Part shown: positions 52,565 to 60,958 of the stretch, one piece after another
How the letters are laid out: the number at the start of each line of letters is the position of its first letter
How positions within the stretch are numbered: the stretch's first letter is position 1
NCBI RefSeq assembly: GCF_014646515.1
Contig: NZ_BMNK01000010.1
Coordinates: 143,156-207,155 of the forward strand
Source: Nonomuraea glycinis
GTDB lineage: Bacteria > Actinomycetota > Actinomycetes > Streptosporangiales > Streptosporangiaceae
Direction: 5' to 3'
Length of the DNA stretch: 64,000 nt
The notes under the pieces: generated by a model
The model's database searches: none
The model's input: only the letters and a program-made list of their open reading frames with translations
Told to the model about the DNA's origin: nothing
Translations under genes and position numbers: made by a program

Positions 52565-52582
52565 ATACGTCTGGGCTATAGT
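52554..52582 (+). promoter_or_regulatory. Promoter of the 52589 gene
   Basis: A -10 box TATAGT (52577-52582) lies 7 bases before the ATG, with TAGACC at 52554-52559 as the -35 at 17-base spacing, inside the second operator. Transcription would start at or very near the ATG, giving a leaderless or nearly leaderless message. Confidence 0.45.
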
Positions 52583-52588
52583 GAGTCC

Positions 52589-52879
52589 ATGTTCTGGGAA
52601 TCGGGGGACTATCACGGGCACCACGTGAGGGCACCGATCGGCGTGTCGATGCTGATCGATTGGCTGCCGGAGCAGCCCCGGATGGTCCGGGTGCGGGTTC
52701 GCGACTACACCTGCGATTGCCAGCCGACGTCCTACGAGTTGTGTCAGGCAGGCGGTGTGCGCTTCATCCGCCGGATCAGCAAGGAGTGTGGTGGATTGCT
52801 CATTGCGGAGAGTCCGGACGCGGTCGCTCTGACGATCAACGAACTGTGGGCCAAGCTGCTGAAGGGAGCGGCACGATGA
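52589..52879 (+). CDS. Small conserved protein with CxC motif
   Basis: 96 residues. It holds 'YTCDCQPTSYELCQAGG' with three Cys and a later Cys in 'SKECGGLL', a possible metal site, and a C-terminal helix 'ESPDAVALTINELWAKLLKG'. I do not know the family; small proteins of this look sit beside GntR regulators in actinomycete mobile DNA. Expression is probably repressed by the neighbouring GntR pair. Confidence 0.6.
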   Translation: MFWESGDYHGHHVRAPIGVSMLIDWLPEQPRMVRVRVRDYTCDCQPTSYELCQAGGVRFIRRISKECGGLLIAESPDAVALTINELWAKLLKGAAR

Positions 52880-52983
52880 TCGCGCGACGCCGGCCGTCCG
52901 CGCTGGCGCGAGCCCTCCTCTTCCTGAGGGGATGGCCCCACTCAGCCTGCCGGAGACGATCCGGGAGGTGTGTACCCCGCTGA
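52876..52983 (+). CDS. Candidate 35-residue protein
   Basis: ATG at 52876 overlaps the previous stop by 4 bases (ATGA) and is preceded by AAGGGAG with 7-base spacing. The product is very basic and has one hydrophobic patch (ALARALLFL). It stops six bases before a strong hairpin at 52989. Coupling, ribosome site and placement support it; no homology can be claimed. Confidence 0.4.
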   Translation: MIARRRPSALARALLFLRGWPHSACRRRSGRCVPR

Positions 52984-52988
52984 AGGCT

Positions 52989-53113
52989 CCCGGCAGGCGT
53001 CATCCCACGCACCACGCCTGCCGGGTCAACTCCCCCGCGAGCTCCTGCCGCCTGCTCGCGGGGGGTCACCGGGGCACTCCGGCGGGCTTCCTGGTCGCTC
53101 AGGCCCGCCGGAG
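52989..53113 (+). terminator. Three consecutive perfect hairpins
   Basis: Stem 1: CCCGGCAGGCGT (52989-53000) with its complement at 53014-53025. Stem 2: CCCCCGCGAGC (53032-53042) with 53054-53064. Stem 3: CTCCGGCGGGC (53077-53087) with 53103-53113, followed by TCCTCCTTTTCC. Each has 11-12 perfect pairs. Together they form an unusually strong terminator block between the small-gene unit and the NmrA-like gene. Confidence 0.7.
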
Positions 53114-53205
53114 TCCTCCTTTTCCAGCCGCCGGCCAGTCGGAGCGGTTGACCTCAGGCGTGGTTGAGGTCTTAGCGTCGGGGTTCTCTGAAAGGAGGAC
53201 CTGGC

Positions 53206-54024
53206 ATGACGTTCCTCGTGACCGGAGCGACCGGGAAGGCCGGTCGCCACGTCGTCGACCACCTGCTCCAGGCCGGACAGCAGGTCCGCGCACTGACCCG
53301 CGACCCGGCGAAGGCCGACCTGCCGCCGCAGGTGGAGGTGGTGGCCGGAGACCTCACGGCCCCGGAGACCCTCGCGCCCGCCTTCGACGGCGTGACCGGC
53401 GTACACCTGCTGACCGTGGGCGGAGACGACTACGCCACGCTGCGAACCGGCCCCGACATCGTCGCCCTGGCCCTGAAATCCGGCGTCCGCCGCGCCACCG
53501 TCCTGTGGAACGGGCAACTGGGCCCGGTGGAGGAGGCCGTAGAGACGAGCGAACTCGCATGGACCCGGCTCCAGCCCGTCGACTTCATGGGCAACACGCT
53601 CGGCTGGGCCGAGTCCATCCGCACCGAAGATTCGGTACGGGAACCGTTCGGTGATGTTCCGGCCGCGATGGTGCACGAGGCCGACGTCGGAGCGGTGGCG
53701 GCAACTGTGCTCGTCGAGCCGGGGCACGCGGGCAAGATCTATACGCTGACCGGGCCCGAGGCGCTGACCCCGCGTCGGCGGCTCGACATCATCGCCGCCG
53801 TCATCGATCGTGCGCTGCGGTTCGACGAGCTCACCGAGGAGCAGGCACGGGCGCGATGGAAGCAGGCGGGTCACGCGGACGAGCTGATCGACCTGCTCGC
53901 CGCGTGGCAGAGCGATCCGCCTCCAGAGGCGTACACCGTGGTCCCGACCGTTGAGAACCTCACCGGCCGTCCTGCTCGCAGCTTCAGCGAGTGGGTCCAC
54001 GGCCACGCCGCGCACTTCAGCTGA
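53206..54024 (+). CDS. NmrA-like NAD(P)-binding protein
   Basis: 272 residues, an atypical short-chain dehydrogenase. 'MTFLVTGATGKAGRHVVDHL' is the Rossmann loop with TGATGxAG; 'VRALTRDPAKADLP' and 'VVAGDLTAPETLAPAF' follow the NmrA pattern, and 'WTRLQPVDFMGN' stands where the catalytic Tyr/Lys of classical enzymes would be, so it may be a redox sensor or a quinone/azo-type reductase. AAAGGAGG is placed 6 bases upstream of the ATG. It is flanked by strong hairpins on both sides. Confidence 0.85.
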   Translation: MTFLVTGATGKAGRHVVDHLLQAGQQVRALTRDPAKADLPPQVEVVAGDLTAPETLAPAFDGVTGVHLLTVGGDDYATLRTGPDIVALALKSGVRRATVLWNGQLGPVEEAVETSELAWTRLQPVDFMGNTLGWAESIRTEDSVREPFGDVPAAMVHEADVGAVAATVLVEPGHAGKIYTLTGPEALTPRRRLDIIAAVIDRALRFDELTEEQARARWKQAGHADELIDLLAAWQSDPPPEAYTVVPTVENLTGRPARSFSEWVHGHAAHFS

Positions 54025-54054
54025 GTACGCTCGCCGCTCGCTCCTCGTCGGAGG

Positions 54055-54080
54055 CCGGTCACGTCCGTGAACGTGACCGG
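54055..54080 (+). terminator. Hairpin after the NmrA-like gene
   Basis: CCGGTCACGT (54055-54064), loop CCGTGA, then ACGTGACCGG (54071-54080): a 10-bp perfect stem 31 bases after the stop. Confidence 0.6.
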
Positions 54081-54240
54081 CTCCCGTGGACGCGAACCCG
54101 AGGAGCCTGGCGGGAGGTGTCCTCGGTGGTCGACTTGCCTGGATCACCGATGGTGGCGCTGTCCACGATCTCCGGTGAACCTGCCGTCGGATCGTTGTCC
54201 TCTTCATGATCGAAATCCGAGGATCGCCCGGCAGCGGGCC

Positions 54241-54278
54241 ACGTGGTCCCGCCCCCTCCGGGAGGCGCGGGACCACGT
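54241..54278. terminator. Isolated strong hairpin in a gene-free gap
   Basis: ACGTGGTCCCGC (54241-54252) and GCGGGACCACGT (54267-54278) form a 12-bp perfect stem with a smaller inner stem. It lies in the gene-free 54,081-54,495 region between convergent genes and could terminate transcripts from both sides. I see nothing else in that gap. Confidence 0.55.
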
Positions 54279-54495
54279 ATCACGAGCAATTGGCCGGTCA
54301 TGAAATGGCCTGCCCGCAGGAACGAGGATGGCATGGCTTTCCATGGTGCCGCTGCCCTTCCGCGCTTTCATAGAGAACGCGCGTTTTCGGTGGTGGAGAG
54401 TGAAAGGCCCTACAGTTTTCTGCTTCATCTGCTTCATTGCGCTGCATCCGATGAACGCGGCCTGTACGGCTTTGCGGTCTGGGCCGCCGTTGTGG

Positions 54496-55152
54496 TCAAC
54501 CTTCGATGCGCCGCCACAGCGAGTCGGTGACGATGAGGTGGTCGAGGAACCGCAGGCCGACCGTCTCGGCGGCTTCCATGAGGCGGCTCGTGGCCATCAG
54601 GTCGGCGTCGCTGGGATGCAGTGAGCCGCTCGGGTGGTTGTGAGCGATGCCGAATGCGGCGCCCCCCGCTGTCAGCACCGTGGTGATGATCTCCCGGACC
54701 GGAACCGTCGTGTGATCCGCCCCGCCTTCCGTGAGCACCGTGCGCCGCAGCACCGCGCCGCGAACATCGCACACGACCACGACCAGCCGCTCGTGCGAGT
54801 GCCCGCGCAACAGCGGCGCGGTTACCAGGGCCAGGTCCGCCGTGCTGGTGACCCGCGCCGGCTCGGGCTCCGCCTCCGCGCGCCGGACAAGATGGAAGGC
54901 CGCAGCCACCCGCGCCGCCTTGGCGGGGCCCACTCCCGGCACGGCGAGCAGTCGGTGTGGCTCGGACCGGGCCAGCCCGTCGAGGTCGCCGCAGTGTGCG
55001 ATGACCTGGGCCGCCAGATCCATCGCGCTGTGCCCACGAAACCCTGAGCCGAGCAGCACGGCCAGCAGCTCTCGATCCGCCAGTGCCGCGGCCCCGCTCT
55101 CCATCAACCGCTCTCGCGGCCGCTCCCGCCTCGGCAGGTCTTTCACTCGCAT
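54496..55152 (-). CDS. radC: RadC/JAB-domain protein
   Basis: 218 residues. N-terminal UPF0758 helix-hairpin-helix part ('LLAVPGVGPAKAARVAAAFHL' in part) and a C-terminal JAB1/MPN metalloprotease-like domain with 'AHNHPSGSLHPSDAD' (HxH...D zinc ligands). Despite its name a direct role in repair is unproven; RadC genes are often carried by mobile elements. It is transcribed alone. Confidence 0.88.
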   Translation of the reverse strand: MRVKDLPRRERPRERLMESGAAALADRELLAVLLGSGFRGHSAMDLAAQVIAHCGDLDGLARSEPHRLLAVPGVGPAKAARVAAAFHLVRRAEAEPEPARVTSTADLALVTAPLLRGHSHERLVVVVCDVRGAVLRRTVLTEGGADHTTVPVREIITTVLTAGGAAFGIAHNHPSGSLHPSDADLMATSRLMEAAETVGLRFLDHLIVTDSLWRRIEG

Positions 55153-55909
55153 CCCCGCACCTCCAAAAAAGTTCTATCAACGACCACCGACAACCTCTGG
55201 CCTGCGCATTCGCGCGATTCCGCGATGACCGATACGTGGGGTAGTGCGGCTCTTATTTCGTTCATCGGCGCTTGGGTCGTATGGCCGCTGACGGAGTGTT
55301 GTCCACGAAATACCGCGACATATCGGCTTATTGAGGGGCGGTCGCGGGCTTTGCGGCGACGCTACCTGGTGTGGTTCGTGGTGGATTTCTCTGTTCGGGG
55401 CGATCGCGTCGACCTGGTCGGCTTTCGCGCAGGAGGTGACTGCCGGAGTGCGTTCCCGCTTGAGGCGCGGTGTGGTCAGTTGCTCCGTCGGTGAGCGGGG
55501 CATGACGATCGTGCTCGCCGGTGGGTGCTCACACGGCGCGAAGATCGCTCATCCGTCATGCTCGGTGGCGCGGCCCGGCCCCAACGTGTCTCATGTACGT
55601 GGACCAGTCCCAAGGGCACGCCCCGTGGCACCGGGATCCTGCTTCACGGTGCTCCATGGGCGAGGTTCGGCTCTGGATGGAGCGCTGCATGGCGATGCGA
55701 TCCGGCCTTGGCGGCATGTTCCGCGGTGCCGTGATCTGGCGCCGCGGACCTTCTTGTCCAGCCGCATGTGGTCGCGCACTCGCCGCGTTGCGTGAACAAG
55801 GTCCGGCTTCGCCGCCGTATTCATATACGAAGTCGGATTCAAATACGTAGTCGAACGTGAGCTCCGGCGGACGAAGCGGTCGCGGCGCGGAGCTCACGGT
55901 GGCGGGTGG
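55153..55909. other. 757-base region without a convincing gene
   Basis: Both neighbours are on the minus strand and no frame here shows GC-rich third positions with a ribosome site and a recognisable protein. Frames such as 55225-55494 (+) and 55331-55795 (+) have no family features. Near 55,820-55,850 the sequence is A/T-rich with a partial direct repeat (ATACGAAGTCG / ATACGTAGTCG), possibly a promoter or a degraded gene. Confidence 0.5.
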
Positions 55910-56626
55910 TCAGACCGGCATGCTGTAGACCATACGGAACCGGTCACCCGGGATGATGATGTCGCTGGTCTCCACGGGTCGGTCGCCGGCCCAGTGCGTG
56001 CGCTCGACATGCAGGACGTGTACGCCTGCCGGAAGGTCGAGGACGTCACTTTCGCTCGGGTCGGGGACGCGGCTTTGGACGCTCTCGACAACCTCGGTGA
56101 TCTTTACGCCATGCGCGTACATCCTGGTGACCAGGCTGCGCCGCTCCTCCACGTTGTGGGCGGCGAACCCCAGCGGCTCGTAGGCGGTGGCCAGCTGCAG
56201 CGGCCGGCCGTCGCCGCGGAAGACGTAGTGCGTCTTGGTCAGGGTCGCCGACTGATCGACTCGGAGTCGTCTTGCGAGGTCAGGGCCGGCCTCGGTGGGC
56301 TCGCTGTGCCAATCCCAGGTCACCCGCCTGCCCTGGGACTGCAGATCGGCGGCGAACGGGGTGGAATGATCAAGAAAGCGCCAGCGGTGCAAGGGCGCAA
56401 GATCGGGACGTTCCCTCACGTAATGGCCCGAGCCCACTCGGCCGATGATGAGCCCTTCACCCGCGAGGACGCGCAGAGCGTGGCGGGCGGCGGTCTCGCC
56501 GACTTGGTACTTACGGGTCAGCTGCGCCCGCGAGGGAATGGGCGAGCCGGGAGGAAGGGAGCCGTCGTTGATCTGTCGCCGAATGTCTTCGACGACACGC
56601 AGGTAGACCGGATCTGAGGTGGCCAC
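55910..56626 (-). CDS. GntR-family regulator with UTRA domain
   Basis: 238 residues from the GTG at 56626 ('VATSDPVYLRVVEDIRRQI'), with an AGGGATGG-like site upstream; ATG 56665 would add 13 residues. The N-terminal winged helix has 'IPSRAQLTRKYQVGETAARHAL' and 'GEGLIIGRVGSGHYV'; the UTRA domain has 'ATLTKTHYVFRGDGRPLQLATAYEPL' (in part) and 'HVLHVERTHWAGDRPVETSDIIIPGDRF'. The effector is unknown. It faces a repeat-rich, gene-free region. Confidence 0.88.
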   Translation of the reverse strand: MATSDPVYLRVVEDIRRQINDGSLPPGSPIPSRAQLTRKYQVGETAARHALRVLAGEGLIIGRVGSGHYVRERPDLAPLHRWRFLDHSTPFAADLQSQGRRVTWDWHSEPTEAGPDLARRLRVDQSATLTKTHYVFRGDGRPLQLATAYEPLGFAAHNVEERRSLVTRMYAHGVKITEVVESVQSRVPDPSESDVLDLPAGVHVLHVERTHWAGDRPVETSDIIIPGDRFRMVYSMPV

Positions 56627-56864
56627 TAGTCCATCCCTGGGGGTTCGTGTGAGGCGTTGCCCCATGTTGCCGTATTCGGCAGGTAACCGACCGTCATCGA
56701 GGACTGCTGGAGCCCCAACTTTGCAGTAGCGGAAAATTATCGGAGAAACTCTGTAACGCCGGTGTAAGGGCTGGCGATTCTCCGGTAGAGGTCGTCGATG
56801 TGTGTACCCCCGAGCACATATCGGCGACCTCTTCCCATACCCCTCCCCAGCGCCCCCGCACCCG

Positions 56865-56961
56865 GCTGTGAGCCGCGCTCTGCTGTGGGCCGCACCCCGC
56901 TGTGAGCCGCGCTCTGCTGTGGGCCGCACCCCGCTGTGAGCCGCGCTCTGCTGTGGGCCGC
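56865..56961. repeat. 34-bp tandem repeat, 2.9 copies
   Basis: Units at 56865-56898 and 56899-56932 are identical; a third, partial unit runs 56933-56961. Each begins GCTGTGAGCCGCGCTC and contains the related heptamers GTGAGCC and GTGGGCC. No coding frame or spacer is present, so this is a minisatellite-like array. Confidence 0.9.
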
Positions 56962-57496
56962 GCTCCAGCCCTCGCCACCTGGCCGGTCTGCAACCAATAT
57001 CGGCGCACCGCCACGCGCGACCACCGGTGGGGTCGGCTCTGGGCTGATCCGCGAAACGGCCTTGCGCTCCGCCCTGACCCGTCCTGGCTGACCTGCGTAC
57101 CAGCAGTTCACGTTCCTGCGCGCGGCGCGCGGCGCTCGACGCCGGAGCCGGCGACGACGCGCAGCGGCCCCGCGCTAACCGCTGACCTGTAATCCTCTGC
57201 TACTACCCCTGCGGTGGCGGGATCTGGACAGCCGAGAGCTTCTCGCATGCGAGGCTGCCATCGGTCCTCGCACCTGCTGGTACGAGTTATGGGTGGGCCT
57301 AGAAGTGGCTCGCCAGGCGGGGGATTGTCGTAGGCCGTGGAGGTCACTCAGGACAGTCGTTTACTGGTGCGCTGGCACCCTCTCTCGGTTGTTCGTGGAC
57401 GTGACCGTGTACTGAGTAGACGTGATCGTGATCGGGTAAATGATCAGGGGTGTCGCTCGTAGCGACTTTGCTGGTTCGCGATTTCGAGATGCCTAG

Positions 57497-57575
57497 CATG
57501 CGGGGTCGCTGATGAGAGCCGTCGACTGAAGCCCCCCATGCGGGTGGCTGATGAGATGCGTCGGCTGGAGGCGCT
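57497..57575. repeat. Imperfect 40-bp tandem repeat, 2 copies
   Basis: Copy one starts CATGCGGGGTCGCTGATGAG at 57497 and copy two CATGCGGGTGGCTGATGAG at 57537, with scattered substitutions after that. The two are adjacent, indicating an old local duplication. Confidence 0.65.
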
Positions 57576-57744
57576 CCATACGCTGTGGCGGACTTCGGCT
57601 CCGGAGCAAAGGAGTCGACGGCTGCGGCCGGAGCTAGTGCCATGGAGTGGCGGCGAGAGCCATCTCACCTTGTCGGGTAGCTCAACGCCGAAGCCGTGTC
57701 CTCCGAAGCCATGGACTGTGTGAGAGGCCCTCCGCGACATCATC

Positions 57745-57828
57745 GCCAGCCGCCAGCCGCCAGCCGCCAGCCGCCAGCCGCCAGCCGCCAGCCGCCAGCC
57801 GCCAGCCGTGAGCCGCCAGCCGTGAGCC
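57745..57828. repeat. 7-bp tandem repeat, 12 units
   Basis: Nine GCCAGCC units are followed by GTGAGCC, GCCAGCC and GTGAGCC, 84 bases in all. The GTGAGCC variant also occurs in the 34-bp array 0.9 kb upstream. Seven is not a multiple of three, so unit changes would break any frame, in keeping with non-coding DNA. Confidence 0.9.
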
Positions 57829-58152
57829 ACCGTTCCGATGGACTGCGCGCTCTTGGCGCGAGTCTGGCGCACCCTCATGGCGAGTCGCCTACTCGGTACG
57901 TGAGCGGGGCTTGGTACTTCGAGGTGGACAGCATGGTCACGGGGCGCGTTTGCCTGCCGGGGGTGGGTATAGGCGCAGTGGGTCGGGAGTAGCGGCGGTG
58001 GGAGGAGAAAGCGGAGGGCGATCGATAGGCTGCGGACTGTAGTAGAATGTGCTAAGAGATGCCGGAGGACGGTGTGATAAAAAGCGGCGCCAGGCTGGCA
58101 AAGCGGGGTGGCGGCGTCCAACGGATTTGGGAATCCAGGTAGCGTTCGCACT

Positions 58153-59070
58153 ATGGCATCGCCCACTGGAACCATCGATGCGCCTTTCGGCCGCATGTTG
58201 ACCGCCATGGTCACGCCGTTCACTGATGATGGCGCGGTCGACTACAAGGCTGTGCGACGCCTCGCTACCTATCTGGTGGACGAGCAGCGTAACGACGGAT
58301 TGATCGTCAGCGGTACGACCGGCGAATCCCCCACTACCTCCGACGACGAAAAAGCACGGATTCTCGCTGCTGTCCTGGAGGCGGTCGGCGATCGGGCGAC
58401 CGTGGTGGCGGGTGCAGGCACCAACGACACCCGTCACAGCGTCGAGCTGGCAGAACGGGCCGCACGCGAGGGGGCCCATGGTCTCCTCGTGGTGACCCCG
58501 TACTACAGCAAGCCCCCGCAGGAAGGGCTGTATCGACATTTCAGCGCTGTCGCTGATGCGACGGACCTGCCTGTCATGCTGTATGACATTCCTGGGCGTA
58601 GCGGAGTGCCGATCAAGACCGAGACCTTGCTTCGGTTGGCCCAGCACGATCGCATCGTGGCCGTGAAGGACGCCAAGGGAGACTTGTTCGCCGGTAGTCA
58701 GATGATGTCGATGACCGACCTCGCTTTCTACTCCGGCGACGATCTGCTTAACCTGGCCTGGCTGTCGCTGGGCGCGGTTGGGTTCGTGAGCGTAGTAGGC
58801 CATGTGGTGGGCGCCGATCTCGCCCGCATGATCCAACTGCACCGTGGTGGTGATGTCGACCAGGCCCTGGTCATTCACCGCCAGGTGGCGCCCGTGGTCG
58901 ACGGGATCATGCTGAGCGCGGGGGGCGCGATCATGGCCAAGGCGGCGCTGAGCATGGTGGGGGTGCCGGTCGGACCGGTGCGCCTGCCGCTCGTGTCCGC
59001 GACGGAGAAGCAAATCGCCGAGCTGCGTGCTTGCCTGGTAGCCGGCGGGGTGAAGTTGACAGACGCATAG
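58153..59070 (+). CDS. dapA: 4-hydroxy-tetrahydrodipicolinate synthase
   Basis: 305 residues from the ATG at 58153. 'MVTPFTDDGAVDYKAV', 'GLIVSGTTGESPTTSDDEK' and 'VVTPYYSKPPQEG' are DapA motifs; the Schiff-base lysine is in 'IVAVKDAKGDL', and Tyr of 'LYDIPGRSG' is also present. It condenses pyruvate with aspartate semialdehyde in lysine/diaminopimelate synthesis. The upstream GTG at 58108 is in frame but has no support. RNase J follows after 54 bases, the usual actinobacterial order. Confidence 0.96.
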   Translation: MASPTGTIDAPFGRMLTAMVTPFTDDGAVDYKAVRRLATYLVDEQRNDGLIVSGTTGESPTTSDDEKARILAAVLEAVGDRATVVAGAGTNDTRHSVELAERAAREGAHGLLVVTPYYSKPPQEGLYRHFSAVADATDLPVMLYDIPGRSGVPIKTETLLRLAQHDRIVAVKDAKGDLFAGSQMMSMTDLAFYSGDDLLNLAWLSLGAVGFVSVVGHVVGADLARMIQLHRGGDVDQALVIHRQVAPVVDGIMLSAGGAIMAKAALSMVGVPVGPVRLPLVSATEKQIAELRACLVAGGVKLTDA

Positions 59071-59124
59071 AAACGGGGAGGAACCGGAAGCTTTGAGAAC
59101 ACGATTTGACATTGGGGGCCGGCC

Positions 59125-60810
59125 ATGAGCCATCCGCATCCTGATCTTGGCCCCCCACCGCCGCTGCCCGACGGAGGGCTGCGCATCGTCGCACTGGGCG
59201 GGCTGGGTGAGATCGGCCGAAACATGGCCGTTTTCGAGTACGACGGCCGTCTGCTGATCGTTGACTGCGGGGTGCTGTTCCCCGAGCCTGATCAGCCGGG
59301 TGTCGACCTGATCCTGCCCGACTTCGAATACATCAGAGACCGCCTCGACCAAGTCGAGGCGATAGTTCTGACGCACGCGCACGAGGACCACATCGGGGCT
59401 GTGCCGTATCTCCTGCGAGAGCGGCGTGACATCCCGCTGATCGGATCCCGGCTGACGCTTGCCTTGATCGAGGCCAAGCTCACCGAGCACAGGATCCAGC
59501 CGACCAAGCTCCAGGTGGTCGAGGGTGAACGTCACACCTTCGGGCCGTTCGACTGTGAGTTTCTGGCAGTCAACCACTCGATTCCGGACGCCTTGGCCGT
59601 GGCCATCAGGACGCCCGCCGGCATTGTGCTGCACACCGGCGACTTCCGGATGGACCAGTTGCCGAGTGACGGTCGACTTACTGACCTGGGCGGCTTCGCC
59701 AGGCTCGGCACCGAAGGCGTCGACCTGCTCATGTCCGACTCGACCAACGCCGAGGTGCCGGGGTTCGTCACCAGCGAGCGTGAGATCGGTCCGGTCATCG
59801 ACGAGGTCATCCGTACCTCTGAACAGCGGGTCATCGTCGCGAGCTTTGCTTCTCACGTGCACCGTATCCAGCAGGTCATCGACGCGGCTGCCAAGCATGG
59901 CCGCAAGGTCGCGCTCGTCGGCAGGTCGATGGTGCGAAACATGGGGGTCGCTCGCGACCTCGGCTACCTGAAGGTGCCGCAGGGCGTCATCGTCGACTCC
60001 CGCGACATCGAGGAGTGGCCGCCAGAGGACGTGATGCTGGTCTGCACTGGCTCTCAAGGTGAGCCGATGGCGGCACTGTCGAGGATGGCCAATCGCGACC
60101 ATCCCATCCGTATCGCCGCGGGGGACACGGTCCTGCTCGCCTCGTCCCTGGTGCCGGGGAACGAGACCGCGGTCAACAGGGTGATCAACGGGCTTACCCG
60201 CTGGGGTGCTCGTGTCGTGCACAAGGGCAACGCCAAGGTGCATGTCTCCGGGCACGCGGCCGCAGGCGAGCTGCTTTACGTGCTGAACCTCACCCGGCCG
60301 TCCAACTTCATGCCGGTACACGGCGAGTGGCGTCACCTGAGGGCCCACGCCAAGCTGGCCGCACTCACCGGAGTTCCGGACGATCACATCGTGATCGCCG
60401 AGGACGGTGTCGTGGTCGACCTTGTCGACGGCCGCGCCAAGGTCGTCGGTGCGGTCCATGCCGGGTACGTGTACGTGGACGGCTCGTCGGTCGGTGAGAT
60501 CACAGACGTGTCGCTGAAGGATCGCAGGATCCTCGGTGATGAGGGGTTCATCTCCGTGGTCATCGCCGTGGACTCCACCACGGGCAAGATCACCGCGGGC
60601 CCGGAGATCCACGCGCGTGGCTCCGGCATCGATCCGGCACAGTTCGAGCAGTTCATCCCGCAGATCGAGAAGGCTCTGCAGGACAAGGCGGCTGATGGAG
60701 TGGTGGATATGCAGGAGATCCGCCGCGTGGTCCGCCGCACCGTCGGACGCTGGGTGAGCGACACTTATCGCCGCCGTCCGATGATCATCCCTGTGGTGGT
60801 CGAGGTCTGA
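59125..60810 (+). CDS. rnj: Ribonuclease J
   Basis: 561 residues. The metallo-beta-lactamase core has 'THAHEDHIGAVPYLL' (HxHxDH), 'VNHSIPDALAVAI' and 'HTGDFRMDQLP'; the beta-CASP part follows with 'GRSMVRNMGVARDLGYL' and 'CTGSQGEPMAAL', and 'HVSGHAAAGEL' is the final zinc motif. A C-terminal domain completes the family layout. It has 5'-exo and endo RNase activity in mRNA decay. A strong hairpin follows. Confidence 0.97.
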   Translation: MSHPHPDLGPPPPLPDGGLRIVALGGLGEIGRNMAVFEYDGRLLIVDCGVLFPEPDQPGVDLILPDFEYIRDRLDQVEAIVLTHAHEDHIGAVPYLLRERRDIPLIGSRLTLALIEAKLTEHRIQPTKLQVVEGERHTFGPFDCEFLAVNHSIPDALAVAIRTPAGIVLHTGDFRMDQLPSDGRLTDLGGFARLGTEGVDLLMSDSTNAEVPGFVTSEREIGPVIDEVIRTSEQRVIVASFASHVHRIQQVIDAAAKHGRKVALVGRSMVRNMGVARDLGYLKVPQGVIVDSRDIEEWPPEDVMLVCTGSQGEPMAALSRMANRDHPIRIAAGDTVLLASSLVPGNETAVNRVINGLTRWGARVVHKGNAKVHVSGHAAAGELLYVLNLTRPSNFMPVHGEWRHLRAHAKLAALTGVPDDHIVIAEDGVVVDLVDGRAKVVGAVHAGYVYVDGSSVGEITDVSLKDRRILGDEGFISVVIAVDSTTGKITAGPEIHARGSGIDPAQFEQFIPQIEKALQDKAADGVVDMQEIRRVVRRTVGRWVSDTYRRRPMIIPVVVEV

Positions 60811-60819
60811 TTTCGTCGT

Positions 60820-60851
60820 GGGTACGGCATGCATGTGTGCCTGCCGTACCC
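60820..60851 (+). terminator. Hairpin after rnj
   Basis: GGGTACGGCA (60820-60829) pairs perfectly with TGCCGTACCC (60842-60851), ten bases after the stop, in the gap to the convergent ABC operon. Confidence 0.75.
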
Positions 60852-60958
60852 GTGAACGGCCTTTCGGTTGTGCGAGAGGCGAACAGGCCTCCCACAAGAT
60901 CGCGTCGCAGGTGACGACATGTCGTGGTGCCCGCAAGAGTGCAGCCAACGGTGCCATG

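Larger units (their letters stand above)
56627..58152. other. 1.5-kb gene-free region upstream of dapA with repeat arrays
   Basis: No frame here looks like a protein gene. The stretch contains three separate tandem-repeat patches (56865-56961, 57497-57575, 57745-57828) and a hairpin GTCGCT-CGT-AGCGAC near 57,453-57,467. The last 100 bases should hold the dapA promoter. It marks the right edge of the accessory block. Confidence 0.55.

Noticed and set aside
55225..55494. Plus-strand 89-codon frame after radC
   Set aside because: No ribosome site, no family features and irregular codon use; left as part of a gene-free region.
56865..57828. Possible CRISPR array
   Set aside because: The repeats are directly tandem, with no unique spacers, and no cas genes are present.
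29865..58152. A single integrated mobile element
   Set aside because: No integrase, transposase, tRNA end or matching flanking direct repeats can be seen; radC and the GntR module alone do not show it.
57444..58223. Minus-strand frame of 259 codons before dapA
   Set aside because: It translates the 7-bp repeat array into low-complexity peptide, overlaps the dapA start and has no recognisable domain.
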